From the NCBI RefSeq assembly GCF_030317205.1, contig NZ_JASZYB010000001.1, positions 2,356,001-2,420,000 on the forward strand: a stretch of DNA of 64,000 nucleotides, in the 5' to 3' direction. Each line of letters begins with the position of its first letter. Position 1 is the stretch's first letter. Made by a program: the position numbers and the translations under genes. The notes beneath the pieces are model-generated. The model ran no database searches, was not told the origin of the DNA, and saw only the letters and a list, made by a program, of their open reading frames with translations. Origin of the DNA: Variovorax sp. J2L1-78. Its GTDB lineage: Bacteria; Pseudomonadota; Gammaproteobacteria; Burkholderiales; Burkholderiaceae_C. Shown one piece after another: positions 42,530 to 51,365 of this stretch.

Positions 42530-43447
42530 TCAGCGTGCGGCGGGTGCAGCGGCCGGCAGGCGGTCTGCCAGCAGCAGATCGCGAAAGGCCGTCATCAGCG
42601 GCGACCACGTGGCCCGTGGCCGCGTGAGCAGCACCAGCGTGCGCCGCAATTCGAGCATCGGCAAGGGCAGCGCTTCGACGCGGCCACGCCAGGCGCGCAG
42701 GACCGAGGCCGGCACCAGGCCCACCAGGTCGGTGCTGGCGATCAGGCCCATGGCGGCCTCCGACATGTAGTCGGCCTCCAGCGTGACGCGCGGTTCCGGG
42801 GCACCGGCCTGCTCGAAGATCTGCATCACCAGGCGGCGCGCAGCGCTCTGGCGGCTCGGCATGGCCCAGGCGCAATCGGTCAGATCCGACAGCGTCAGCG
42901 CGGCCCGTCGCGCCAGCGGGTGGTCGGCGCGCGCAGCCACGCGAACCGTGTCCTCGCTCAGCGCCAGCTGGTCGCAACCGAACGAGATGCCGGGGTAGGA
43001 CGGCACGACAGCCACGTCGAGTTCGGCCTTTTCCACCGCCTCGTTGAGCGCATCGGACTTGCCGATGACCATCGTCAGGCGCAGGCCCGGCCGGTGGCGC
43101 ACCATGTCCGACAGCACGCGCACCGCGGGGCCGTCGCTCGCCGCGTTGGTCAGGCCGACGCGCAGCAGGCCCGCATGCTGCGCCCGCAGTTCGGACGCAG
43201 ACCGCATCAACTCGAGGTGCTCGGTGTCGAAGCGCCGCGCCGATTCGAGGAAGAGCTGGCCCTCGGCGGTGAGGCGAGCGCCGTGCGCGCCGCGCTCGAA
43301 CAGCGCGACACCGACGGCATCCTCCAGCCGCCGGATCGCCTTCGACACCGCGGGCTGCGTCACGCCGACGGCCTCGGCCGCACGGCCGACGTGGCCCTGG
43401 CGGGCCACTTCGAGGAAATAGGCGATGTCGGCCGGGGAGAAGCTCAT
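42530..43447 (-). CDS. LysR-family transcriptional regulator
   Basis: A 305-residue LysR protein with HTH (PADIAYFLEVARQGHVGRAA, then VGVTQPAVSKAIRRLEDAVG) and a standard effector domain. It is on the same strand as the sulfatase gene, 131 bp upstream of it, and its ATG overlaps the stop codon of the preceding esterase gene by four bases. Same-strand placement is less typical for LysR regulators; it may control the sulfatase and Bug genes downstream. Confidence 0.88.
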   Translation of the reverse strand: MSFSPADIAYFLEVARQGHVGRAAEAVGVTQPAVSKAIRRLEDAVGVALFERGAHGARLTAEGQLFLESARRFDTEHLELMRSASELRAQHAGLLRVGLTNAASDGPAVRVLSDMVRHRPGLRLTMVIGKSDALNEAVEKAELDVAVVPSYPGISFGCDQLALSEDTVRVAARADHPLARRAALTLSDLTDCAWAMPSRQSAARRLVMQIFEQAGAPEPRVTLEADYMSEAAMGLIASTDLVGLVPASVLRAWRGRVEALPLPMLELRRTLVLLTRPRATWSPLMTAFRDLLLADRLPAAAPAAR

Positions 43448-44478
43448 GCGTCCTGGAACTGCTTCGACACGAAGGCCCAGATCAGCTTCGAGGCATCGGG
43501 GCCCGCCGGGTCGCTGAAGGCCTGCCGCAGGGTGCCGCCGCTCCAGGCGTGCCCCAGCCCCGCCACCTCGCACAGCCGCACCCGGGTGCGGCCGTCGCGC
43601 GTGTAGTCGGTGATGCGCATCGGCCGGCGCTGGCCGCGCTGCAGCGTGCGCGGCACGCCCGGCCGTGCGCCGGTGGCGGTCGCCCACACCGCGGCGGTGT
43701 CGGTGGCGTTGCCCGCCGTGACGACGGTGTCGGCATCGCCGTGCAGCACCAGCAGCGGCGGAAGGCTCGCGCCCACCGCGGCGGCACCCAGTGCCTTGCC
43801 GACGGCCGTGACCGGCACCACGGGTGCGCGTCTGCCGCGCATCGCACCCAGGGCCGTGGCCGACGATTGCGCGGCGCCCGGTGCCACGCCCGAGTGCATC
43901 GCCACCGCCTTGAAGCGCCCGGGGAAGTGCGTGGCCATCAGCACCGCCATGCTGGCGCCGGCCGAGAGCCCGGCGACGGCGATGCGATCGCGATCCACCG
44001 GGTGGAACAGGCAGACCTGGTCGACCGCGGCCATCAGCGTGGCGGCCTCGGCGCGGGCCTTGCCGGTGCGGGTGTCGTACCAGTTCCAGCAACCGTGCGG
44101 GTTCACCATGCGGTCCTGCTCGGGGTAGAGCACGAGGAAGCGCTCGCGCGTGGCCAGACGATTCATGCGGCTGCTGGCGGCGAGGTCGCGGCCGGTCTGG
44201 CCGCAGCCGTGCAGCATCACCAGCAGCGGCAGCTTCTCGCCCGGCGCGAGGGCCAGGCCGGGCGGCTTGTAGAGGTGATAGCGCCGCGCGCCGGCCGGGC
44301 CGACCGCCATGCCGGAGAGCCAGTCGCCCGGGCCCGGTGGCGGCTTGTGCTGCGTCGCCGCCGCCTGCTGCAGTTGCGCCGCGACGCGCTGGCCCGCGCC
44401 GAGCGTGACCTTGGTGAGCGCCCGCAGGTTGCGCGCGTAGGCACGCGTCAGCGCGGAGGTGGTGGAGCGGCGGACCAT
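43444..44478 (-). CDS. PHB depolymerase-family esterase
   Basis: Alpha/beta hydrolase of the LpqC/PHB-depolymerase-like group, 344 residues. Nucleophile Ser172 is in VAGLSAGASMAVL; oxyanion motif LLVMLHGCGQTGRDL; acid in LLVLHGDADTVV; catalytic His in GLGHAWSGG. No classical signal peptide is seen (the N-terminus is basic), and there is no starch-binding or linker domain, so it may act on intracellular polyester, short esters or acylated compounds. Its stop codon overlaps the LysR start (ATGA). Confidence 0.85.
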   Translation of the reverse strand: MVRRSTTSALTRAYARNLRALTKVTLGAGQRVAAQLQQAAATQHKPPPGPGDWLSGMAVGPAGARRYHLYKPPGLALAPGEKLPLLVMLHGCGQTGRDLAASSRMNRLATRERFLVLYPEQDRMVNPHGCWNWYDTRTGKARAEAATLMAAVDQVCLFHPVDRDRIAVAGLSAGASMAVLMATHFPGRFKAVAMHSGVAPGAAQSSATALGAMRGRRAPVVPVTAVGKALGAAAVGASLPPLLVLHGDADTVVTAGNATDTAAVWATATGARPGVPRTLQRGQRRPMRITDYTRDGRTRVRLCEVAGLGHAWSGGTLRQAFSDPAGPDASKLIWAFVSKQFQDA

Positions 44479-44520
44479 GGGCGCACGGTAGCAGCTTCCG
44501 CGCCGCGCGTGGCCATGGGC

Positions 44521-45438
44521 TCAGTAGCGCTCGGGGACGTACATCTCCGCCGGGACCGGCTGGCGCAGGTAGTCGGGGTTGCGCACCCGCGCCGGCAGTT
44601 CCACCGCAGGGTGCGCCACCTCGTGGTAGGGCAGCTGCTCGAGCAGATGCGCGATGCAGTTCAGGCGCGCCTTCTTCTTGTCGACCGCCTGCACCACCCA
44701 CCACGGCGCCTCGGGAATGTGCGTGCGCTCGAGCATGATTTCCTTGGCCTTGGTGTATTCCTCCCAGCGGCGGCGGCTTTCCAGGTCCATCGGGCTGAGC
44801 TTCCACTGCTTGAGCGGGTCGTGGATGCGGCCGAGGAAGCGCAGGTGCTGCTCGTCGTCGGTGATGGAGAACCAGTACTTGATGAGCTTGATGCCCGAGC
44901 GCACCAGCATCTTCTCGAACTCCGGCACGCTGCGGAAGAACTCCTCGTACTCGTCGTCGGAGCAGAAGCCCATCACGCGCTCGACCCCGGCGCGGTTGTA
45001 CCAGCTGCGGTCGAACAGCACCATTTCGCCTGCGGCGGGCAGGTGCGAGATGTAGCGCTGGAAGTACCACTGGGTGCGCTCGCGGTCGTTCGGTGCCGGC
45101 AACGCGGCGACGCGGGCCACGCGCGGATTCAGCCGCTGGGTGATGCGCTTGATGACGCCGCCCTTGCCCGCCGCGTCGCGGCCTTCGAACAGGATCACGA
45201 CCTTCTGCTTGCTGTGCTGCACCCAGTCCTGCAGCTTGACCAGTTCGCCCTGCAGGCGGAACAGCTCACGGAAATAGGCGGCGCGGGCGGCCTTGTCGAC
45301 ACCGACCGGCGCGCCTTCGTCGTCGACATTGCGGTCCTCGATCTCCAGCTCGAGCTCTTCGTCGTAGCTGTCGACCAGGTCGCGCGCAATGCGCCGCATG
45401 AGTTCGTCGTGGTCGGGGTGGGCGTTCGGCAGCGTCAT
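44521..45438 (-). CDS. ppk2: Polyphosphate kinase 2 (PPK2)
   Basis: Transfers phosphate between polyphosphate and nucleotides, 305 residues. Walker A FEGRDAAGKGG, then ITQRLNPRVARVAAL, a lid segment with DRERTQWYFQRYISHLP, and DRSWYNRAGVERVMGF (Walker B), all diagnostic of PPK2. The single-domain length fits class I PPK2 (GDP/ADP phosphorylation). Start ATG 45438; further in-frame upstream codons are unlikely. It is 42 bp upstream of the esterase gene and divergent from the CorA gene. Confidence 0.93.
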   Translation of the reverse strand: MTLPNAHPDHDELMRRIARDLVDSYDEELELEIEDRNVDDEGAPVGVDKAARAAYFRELFRLQGELVKLQDWVQHSKQKVVILFEGRDAAGKGGVIKRITQRLNPRVARVAALPAPNDRERTQWYFQRYISHLPAAGEMVLFDRSWYNRAGVERVMGFCSDDEYEEFFRSVPEFEKMLVRSGIKLIKYWFSITDDEQHLRFLGRIHDPLKQWKLSPMDLESRRRWEEYTKAKEIMLERTHIPEAPWWVVQAVDKKKARLNCIAHLLEQLPYHEVAHPAVELPARVRNPDYLRQPVPAEMYVPERY

Positions 45439-45588
45439 GGTGAGGGGGCTCGAAAAGGTGGAGGCGATGCTGCCGGGGTCGAATGACGGCGGCATGACAA
45501 GACCATGACGTTGACACACGGTTGTCATGTGGCCGAGCCAGCATCGACCGCTCCTCCCTGTACGACAGACGCTTTCCGCTCGCCCACC

Positions 45589-46599
45589 ATGACCACGCCC
45601 GCCCCCGCCCAGGACGATGCGGGCCTGATCTGCGGCTACCGCTTCGACCGGGCCGAAGCGGGGACGACGCACGCGGTCGACCTCGACGCCGCGGCCCGCT
45701 GGCTGGCCGACACGAACGCGCCCGACGGCTTCCTCTGGCTGCACTTCAACCTCAGCCACGCCCAGGCCGAACGCTGGCTGCAGCGCCACGCGAACCTGTC
45801 CGACGCCTTCTACGAGACGCTCAAGGACGGCTCGCACTCCACCCGCATCGAGCGCGACGAGGACGCGCTCATCGCGGTGGTGAACGACGTGCACTTCGAC
45901 TTCGGCTTCGAGCCCTCGGACATCGCCACCCTGTGGATCAGCGTCGGCCCCCGGCTCGTGGTGACCGCGCGCACCCAGCCGCTGCGCAGCGTCGACGCGC
46001 TGCGCACCGCGGTGCGGCATGGCGAATCGCCGCGCTCGAGCGTCGCATTGCTGGAGCAACTGATGCGCACCCAGGCCGACGGCCTGGTGGGCATCGTGCG
46101 CGGCGTGACGACCCGCATCGACCACATCGAAGACGAGCTCCTGAGCGGCCGGCTCGACCACAAGCGCGCCCGGCTGGGCGTGCTGCGCCGGCTGCTGGTG
46201 CGGCTGCAGCGGCTGCTGGCCCCGGAACCGGCCGCCCTGTTCCGCCTGCTGCAGCACCCGCCGGCCTGGATGGCCGAGGACGATGTGCAGGAACTGCGCG
46301 GCGCCACCGAGGAATTTTCGGTCGTGCTGCGCGACATGCAGGGCCTGCAGGAGCGCATCAAGCTGCTGCAGGAAGAGATCGCGGCCAGCGTGAACGAGGA
46401 CAACAACCGCAGCCTGTTCGTGCTGACGGTGGTGACCGTGCTGGCGCTGCCGATCAACATCCTGGCCGGCCTGTTCGGCATGAACGTCGGCGGCATCCCG
46501 CTGGCCGAGGACAAGCATGGCTTCTGGATCGTGGTGGCCATCGTCGGCGGCTTCACCGCCATCGCGGCCTGGGTGGCGCGACGCCGCAAGGATCGATAG
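45589..46599 (+). CDS. CorA/ZntB-family divalent cation transporter
   Basis: A 336-residue membrane transporter with a long cytoplasmic N-terminal domain, a coiled helix (DMQGLQERIKLLQEEIAASV) and two C-terminal membrane segments: SLFVLTVVTVLALPINILAG ending at the pore motif GMN (LFGMNVGGIP) and FWIVVAIVGGFTAIAAWV. The sequence after GMN (VGGIP) is closer to ZntB than to classical CorA, so zinc efflux or transport is possible. Start ATG 45589. Divergent from ppk2 over 150 bp. Confidence 0.9.
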   Translation: MTTPAPAQDDAGLICGYRFDRAEAGTTHAVDLDAAARWLADTNAPDGFLWLHFNLSHAQAERWLQRHANLSDAFYETLKDGSHSTRIERDEDALIAVVNDVHFDFGFEPSDIATLWISVGPRLVVTARTQPLRSVDALRTAVRHGESPRSSVALLEQLMRTQADGLVGIVRGVTTRIDHIEDELLSGRLDHKRARLGVLRRLLVRLQRLLAPEPAALFRLLQHPPAWMAEDDVQELRGATEEFSVVLRDMQGLQERIKLLQEEIAASVNEDNNRSLFVLTVVTVLALPINILAGLFGMNVGGIPLAEDKHGFWIVVAIVGGFTAIAAWVARRRKDR

Positions 46600-46660
46600 C
46601 CGCGCAGGGTTGTCGCCGGGGTGCCCGGCGCCCCACGGAGCGAGCACCTAAAATCGGTGA

Positions 46661-47515
46661 GTGCCTTCCATTCTCAACGCCGACCTGCACTGCCACTCCG
46701 TGGTGTCCGACGGCACGCTCACGCCCGAGGCGCTGGCCGAACGCGCGGCGGCCAACGGCGTCGAGTTGTGGGCGCTCACCGACCATGACGAGGTCGGCGG
46801 CCAGCACCGCGCCATGGCCGCGGCCAAGGCCCACGGCATGCGCTACCTGACCGGCTGTGAGATCTCCGTGACCTTCGCCGGCGAAACCGTGCACATCGTC
46901 GGCCTGGGCTTCGACCCGGACGACGCCGGCATGCGCGCAGGCCTGCGAGCGACGCGCGGCGGCCGGGGCGAACGCGCGAAGGAGATGTCTGCCGGCCTGG
47001 CCCGGGTCGGCATCGACGGTGCGTACGAAGGCGCGCTGCAGTTCGTGGGTAACCCTGAATTGATCTCGCGCACCCACTTCGCACGCTTCCTGGTCGAGAG
47101 CGGGGTCTGCCGCGACACCTCGGAGGTGTTCCGCAAATACCTCACCGAAGGCAAGCCGGGCTATGTGCCGCACCGCTGGGCCACGCTGAAGGACGCGGTG
47201 CACTGGATCACCGCCGGCGGCGGCCTCGCCGTGGTGGCGCACCCGGGGCGCTACAACTTCACCGCGAACGAGGAGCACGCGCTCTTCATCGAATTCCAGG
47301 CGCACGGTGGCCGTGCGATCGAGGTCGTGACCGGCAGCCACAGCCCCGCCGAATACGTCGAGTACGCTGAGAAGGCGCTGGAGTATGGCTTCGCCGCATC
47401 GCGCGGCAGCGATTTCCACAGCCCCGACGAGAGCCATGTCGACCTGGGCAAGCTGCCCTGGCTGCCGGGCACCCTGACACCGGTCTGGGAACTGCTCGAA
47501 GACCGCATCCAGTGA
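46661..47515 (+). CDS. PHP-domain phosphoesterase (RNase AM/YciV type)
   Basis: A 284-residue PHP phosphatase, probably a 3',5'-nucleotide bisphosphate phosphatase / 5'-3' exonuclease like RnmA. Metal-binding motifs: NADLHCHSVVSDGTL at the start, ALTDHDEVGGQ, AVVAHPGRYNF and ASRGSDFHSPDE. It begins with GTG at 46661, the first start in frame. It overlaps the EamA gene by four bases (GTGA) and leads a row of four plus-strand genes up to trpS. Confidence 0.88.
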   Translation: MPSILNADLHCHSVVSDGTLTPEALAERAAANGVELWALTDHDEVGGQHRAMAAAKAHGMRYLTGCEISVTFAGETVHIVGLGFDPDDAGMRAGLRATRGGRGERAKEMSAGLARVGIDGAYEGALQFVGNPELISRTHFARFLVESGVCRDTSEVFRKYLTEGKPGYVPHRWATLKDAVHWITAGGGLAVVAHPGRYNFTANEEHALFIEFQAHGGRAIEVVTGSHSPAEYVEYAEKALEYGFAASRGSDFHSPDESHVDLGKLPWLPGTLTPVWELLEDRIQ

Positions 47516-48432
47516 GCGCCGAGCGAGCAGGCGCGCGCGACCGCGAATCGGAACGCATCCTGGCCGGCATCGGGCTGGTGCTGCTCTCGGTCGCCTGCTT
47601 CTCGATGCTCGACACCGCCACCAAGATCTCCGTGACCACGGTGCCGATCCTGATGGGCGTGTGGTTCCGGTATGCCTTCCAGGCCGTGGTCACCTCGCTG
47701 GTGCTGCTGCCGCGCCACGGCACGGCACTGCTGCGCACCGCCCACCCCCGCTACCACGCGTTGCGCGGCGCGCTGCTGCTGGTGACCAGCCTCTTCGCCT
47801 TCTTCAGCCTGCGCTACATGCCGCTGGCCGAGTTCACGTCGATCGTCTTGATCGCCCCCCTGGCCGTGACGCTGCTGGCCGCGACGGTGCTCAAGGAGCA
47901 GGTGTCGACGCTGCGCTGGGCCTTGGTGGCGGGCGGCTTCGCCGGCACGCTGGTGATTCTTCGCCCCGGTGGCGGCGCCTTCAGCTGGGCCATGCTGCTG
48001 CCCTTCGGCCTCGTGGTGACCAATTCCTGCTTCCAGGTGCTGACCAGCAAGCTGGCGCAGACCGAGAACCCGCTGACGATGCATTTCTATTCGGGCTGGG
48101 CCGGCACGCTGCTCGCGTCGGTCACCCTGCCCTTCGTGTGGCAGAGTCTGCCGTCGTGGCACTGGTGGGCCCTGCTGTGCCTGATGGGGCTGACCGGCAC
48201 CATCGGCCATTTCATGCTGATCCTCTCCTACCAACGCGCGCCGGCGTCCACGCTCACGCCCTATCTGTACGCACAGATCGCCTTCGCCACGCTGTGTGGC
48301 TGGGTGATGTTCTCGCAGGTGCCCGACACGGTGTCGCTGGTCGGCATGGGCATGATCGCCGCCTGCGGCGCGGCCGGCGCCTGGCTGACGGTGCGCGAGC
48401 GCCGCGTCCCCATCGAACCCGCGGAAGGCTAA
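47512..48432 (+). CDS. EamA/DMT-family transporter
   Basis: A 306-residue protein with ten predicted membrane segments in two EamA repeats: IGLVLLSVACFSMLDTATKI starts the first and MLLPFGLVVTNSCFQVLTSK the second. FSLRYMPLAEFTSIVLIAPL is the conserved end of repeat 1. A metabolite exporter is likely, substrate unknown. GTG start overlaps the PHP gene stop codon. It ends four bases before the YciO gene. Confidence 0.88.
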   Translation: MSAERAGARDRESERILAGIGLVLLSVACFSMLDTATKISVTTVPILMGVWFRYAFQAVVTSLVLLPRHGTALLRTAHPRYHALRGALLLVTSLFAFFSLRYMPLAEFTSIVLIAPLAVTLLAATVLKEQVSTLRWALVAGGFAGTLVILRPGGGAFSWAMLLPFGLVVTNSCFQVLTSKLAQTENPLTMHFYSGWAGTLLASVTLPFVWQSLPSWHWWALLCLMGLTGTIGHFMLILSYQRAPASTLTPYLYAQIAFATLCGWVMFSQVPDTVSLVGMGMIAACGAAGAWLTVRERRVPIEPAEG

Positions 48433-48436
48433 CCCC

Positions 48437-49072
48437 ATGGCTCAATACTTCGAAGTTCATCCCGAGAACCCCCAACAACGGCTGCTGAAGCAGGCCGTGG
48501 CGCTGCTCGAGCGCGGCGAAGTCGTCGCCGTGCCGACCGATTCGAGCTACGCGCTGGCCTGCCACCTGGACGACAAGGACGCCGTCGACCGGCTGCGCCG
48601 CATCCGGCAGGTCGACGACAAGCACCACCTCACGCTGCTGTGCCGCGACCTGAGCGAACTGGCCAACTACGCCAAGGTCGACAACAAGCAGTACCGGCTG
48701 CTGAAGGCGGCGACACCGGGGCCCTACACCTTCCTGCTGGAAGCGACCAAGGAAGTGCCGCGGCGGGTGAGCCATCCGCAGCGCAAGACCATCGGCCTGC
48801 GGGTGCCCGACCATGCGGTGCTGTCGGAGCTTCTGGCCCTGCACGGCGCGCCGCTGCTGGCGACCACGCTGATCCCGCCCGGCGAAACGCAGCCGCTGAA
48901 CGACGCGCAGGAGATCCGGTCTCGCTTCGAGAAGCTGATCGGCGCCGTCATCGATGCCGGCGCTTGCGCGTCGGAGCCGACCACCGTGGTGGACCTCACG
49001 CCCGTGGGCGAGGGCGGCGACCCGGTCGTGGTACGGCTCGGGCGGGGCCCGGTGTCGGTGCTCGGTCTTTGA
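48437..49072 (+). CDS. L-threonylcarbamoyladenylate synthase family protein (YciO-type)
   Basis: A 211-residue SUA5/YciO/YrdC-fold protein: VAVPTDSSYALACHL, RIRQVDDKHHLTLLCRDLSE, PGPYTFLLEATKEVPRRVSH and TIGLRVPDHAVLSELLALHG. It is closer to YciO than to TsaC because of the DLSELANYAKVDN-like segment, so its role in tRNA t6A synthesis is uncertain. It follows the EamA gene by 4 bp and precedes trpS by 92 bp, an order (PHP, transporter, YciO, TrpS) common in Burkholderiales. Confidence 0.88.
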   Translation: MAQYFEVHPENPQQRLLKQAVALLERGEVVAVPTDSSYALACHLDDKDAVDRLRRIRQVDDKHHLTLLCRDLSELANYAKVDNKQYRLLKAATPGPYTFLLEATKEVPRRVSHPQRKTIGLRVPDHAVLSELLALHGAPLLATTLIPPGETQPLNDAQEIRSRFEKLIGAVIDAGACASEPTTVVDLTPVGEGGDPVVVRLGRGPVSVLGL

Positions 49073-49164
49073 CGCTGCGGGTGGCAGGAACCGTCTGACA
49101 CAATGTGCAATATTTTCGCGGCCTGCCCCGCTTGCGATCGCCTTTTGTCCGCCCCCTGCCTGCC

Positions 49165-50487
49165 ATGACTCCGCCCTCTCCCACCCGCTTTCTCACCGGC
49201 ATCACGACCAGCGGTACGCCGCACCTGGGCAACTACGTGGGTTCGGTGCGTCATTCGGTGCGCTTCAGCCGCCGCGCCGACGTGCAGAGCTTCTATTTCC
49301 TGGCGGACTACCACGCGCTCATCAAGGTCGACGACCCGGTGCGCATCCAGCGCTCGACGCTGGAGATTGCGGCCAGCTGGCTGGCCTGCGGGCTTGATCC
49401 GGAGCGGGTCACGTTCTACCGCCAGTCGGACATCCCCGAGATCCCCGAACTCACCTGGTTCCTCACCTGCGTCACGGGCAAGGGCATCCTGAACCGCGCG
49501 CATGCCTACAAGGCCTCGGTCGACAAGAACGTGGCCAAGGGCGAGGACCCGGACGCCGACGTGAGCGCCGGCCTCTTCATGTACCCGGTGCTGATGGGCG
49601 CGGACATCCTCATGTTCAACGCGCACAAGGTGCCGGTGGGCCGCGACCAGGTGCAGCACATCGAGATGGCGCGCGACATGGCGCAGCGCTTCAACCACCT
49701 GTACGGCGAGCACTTCACCCTGCCCGAGGCCGAGATCGACGACGCGGTGGCCACGCTGCCCGGCCTCGACGGCCGCAAGATGAGCAAGAGCTACGACAAC
49801 ACGATCCCGCTCTTCACGCCGCGCGCGCAACTGCAGAAGCTGATCGGCAGCATCGTGACCGACTCGCGCGCCCCCGGCGAGCCGAAGGAAACCGAGGGCT
49901 CCGCCCTCTTCCAGATCTACCAGGCCTTCGCCGACGCGGAGGAAACCGCCGCGCTGCGCAAGGCCTACGCCGAAGGCATCGCCTGGGGTGACGCCAAGCA
50001 GCTGGTGTTCGAACGCATCGACCGGGAAATTGCCCCGCTGCGTGCGCACTACGAAGCGTTGATCAACGACCCGGCACAGATCGAGCGCATCCTGCTCGCG
50101 GGCGCCGAGAAGGCACGCGCGCTGTCGCAGCCCTTCATCGGCCGGCTGCGCCACGCCGTCGGCCTGCGCCGGCTCGAGGCGCCCGCCGCCGCCACCACCC
50201 GCAAGGCCGCCAAAGTGGCCCGCCCCAGCTTCAAGCAATACCGCGACAGCGACGGCCAGTTCTATTTCAAGCTGCTCGACGCCCAGGGCGAACTGCTGCT
50301 GCAAAGCCGCGCTTTCGCGTCGCCGCAGGAGGCCGGCCGCGCCATCGGGCGCCTTCAGCAGGAAGGCGGTGCCGCACTGGCGGCCCTCGCCGAACAGCTC
50401 GAACCCGCCGACAATGACAGGATGCGCGCCGCGGCGGAGGCCCTGGAGGCGCTGGCGGCACCGTCACTGGCGGCCAGCGGCGGTTAA
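49165..50487 (+). CDS. trpS: Tryptophanyl-tRNA synthetase with C-terminal extension
   Basis: Charges tRNA-Trp. The 440-residue protein has the class I signatures TGITTSGTPHLGNYVG (HIGH-like) and GLDGRKMSKSYDNTIP (KMSKS). The catalytic core ends near residue 335. A tail of about 105 residues follows: a basic linker then SFKQYRDSDGQFYFKLLDAQ and SRAFASPQEAGRAIGRLQ, which resembles a DUF1508/YegP-type repeat, then a helical end. Typical bacterial TrpS is about 330-350 residues. The ATG at 49165 is used; the frame continues upstream to 49105 without family sequence. Confidence 0.95.
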   Translation: MTPPSPTRFLTGITTSGTPHLGNYVGSVRHSVRFSRRADVQSFYFLADYHALIKVDDPVRIQRSTLEIAASWLACGLDPERVTFYRQSDIPEIPELTWFLTCVTGKGILNRAHAYKASVDKNVAKGEDPDADVSAGLFMYPVLMGADILMFNAHKVPVGRDQVQHIEMARDMAQRFNHLYGEHFTLPEAEIDDAVATLPGLDGRKMSKSYDNTIPLFTPRAQLQKLIGSIVTDSRAPGEPKETEGSALFQIYQAFADAEETAALRKAYAEGIAWGDAKQLVFERIDREIAPLRAHYEALINDPAQIERILLAGAEKARALSQPFIGRLRHAVGLRRLEAPAAATTRKAAKVARPSFKQYRDSDGQFYFKLLDAQGELLLQSRAFASPQEAGRAIGRLQQEGGAALAALAEQLEPADNDRMRAAAEALEALAAPSLAASGG

Positions 50488-50546
50488 GGAACAGAATCAG
50501 GCATGGCCGGCATCTGCCGGCCGAGCGTTCACTCAGAAAGCAGACC

Positions 50547-51161
50547 ATGAGCATTTACGTCATCGACGATCACCCCCTGATGCGCGACGCCATCGTGATG
50601 GTGCTGCGGCGCCTGCGGCCCGCGGAGAACATTGTCGAACTGGAGCGGCTGGACAAGCTCACCAGCGCCGTCAAGCAGCACGGGGCGCCCGACCTCTTCT
50701 GCCTCGATCTGAAGCTGCCCGACACGACCGGCTGCTCGGGCGTCATCGCGGTCAAGCAGATCTATCCGGACGTGCCGATCGCCGTGTACTCGGCCTCGCC
50801 GGCGGCGGACATGGAAGAGGCCTGCATCGAAGCCGGTGCCGACACCTACATCGAGAAGTCGGCCAGCTCGGCCGAACTCACCGCCGTGCTGCGCGGGCTG
50901 CTCATGGCCGACGCCGATGCCGAGGAACCGGTCGCGACCGCCGCCAACAGCGGCAAGCTGTCGAAGCGCCAGACCCAGCTCATTGCCATGCTCGACAAGG
51001 GCATGAGCAACCGCGACATCGCGACCGAGCTCGAGATCAGCGAACACACCGTCAAGGTGCACCTGTGGCGCCTGTTCCGCCGCCTGGGCGTCAAGAGCCG
51101 CACGCAGGCGCTGCACCACGCCCGCAACCACGGCCTGCTGTCGTCTTCAGGCTCGATGTGA
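50547..51161 (+). CDS. NarL/FixJ-type response regulator
   Basis: A 204-residue regulator: receiver domain 1 to about 120 with acidic pocket in YVIDDHP and phosphoacceptor Asp54 in FCLDLKLPDT, then a LuxR-type HTH (LSKRQTQLIAMLDKGMSNRD, then ISEHTVKVHLWRLFRRLGVK). It converges on a histidine kinase gene 204 bp away, likely its partner. The spacer between them carries a hairpin and a copy of the 113-bp element. Confidence 0.93.
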   Translation: MSIYVIDDHPLMRDAIVMVLRRLRPAENIVELERLDKLTSAVKQHGAPDLFCLDLKLPDTTGCSGVIAVKQIYPDVPIAVYSASPAADMEEACIEAGADTYIEKSASSAELTAVLRGLLMADADAEEPVATAANSGKLSKRQTQLIAMLDKGMSNRDIATELEISEHTVKVHLWRLFRRLGVKSRTQALHHARNHGLLSSSGSM

Positions 51162-51202
51162 GCTTTGGGGGGGCGTGATGAGGCGACACCCTGCGGACGG
51201 TG

Positions 51203-51225
51203 GCGCTATCAGTTTTCCATAGCGC
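51203..51225. other. Hairpin after the response regulator gene
   Basis: GCGCTAT at 51203-51209 and ATAGCGC at 51219-51225 form a perfect 7-bp stem with a 9-nt loop, 42 bp after the regulator stop codon. There is no T tract after it; the loop itself is T-rich. Likely transcript end structure, not proven terminator. Confidence 0.45.
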
Positions 51226-51246
51226 TGCGAACCGCCCGCAACCACT

Positions 51247-51359
51247 GAAACCGGCGCGGCCGGGGCCAGGGCACCCGCGGAACTGGCTCTGCCAGGCCGC
51301 CGGGTGCGCCCCCTTGAGGGGGAAGCGGCGACACGCAGTGCGCCGCATCGGGGGTGGGT
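51247..51359 (-). repeat. 113-bp structured repeat element, copy B
   Basis: On the minus strand it starts 6 bases after the histidine kinase stop codon. It matches copy A (7623-7735) base for base over the first hairpin and, but for one base, through the C5-T-CA-A-G5 hairpin. The third hairpin has the same inner CTGGC/GCCAG stem (loop AGA in place of AAA), but its outer stem is CACCC (51306-51302) with GGGTG (51276-51272), where copy A has GCATC with GATGC. Four of five base pairs differ and each change is compensated. Confidence 0.85.
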
Positions 51360-51365
51360 TTCACT

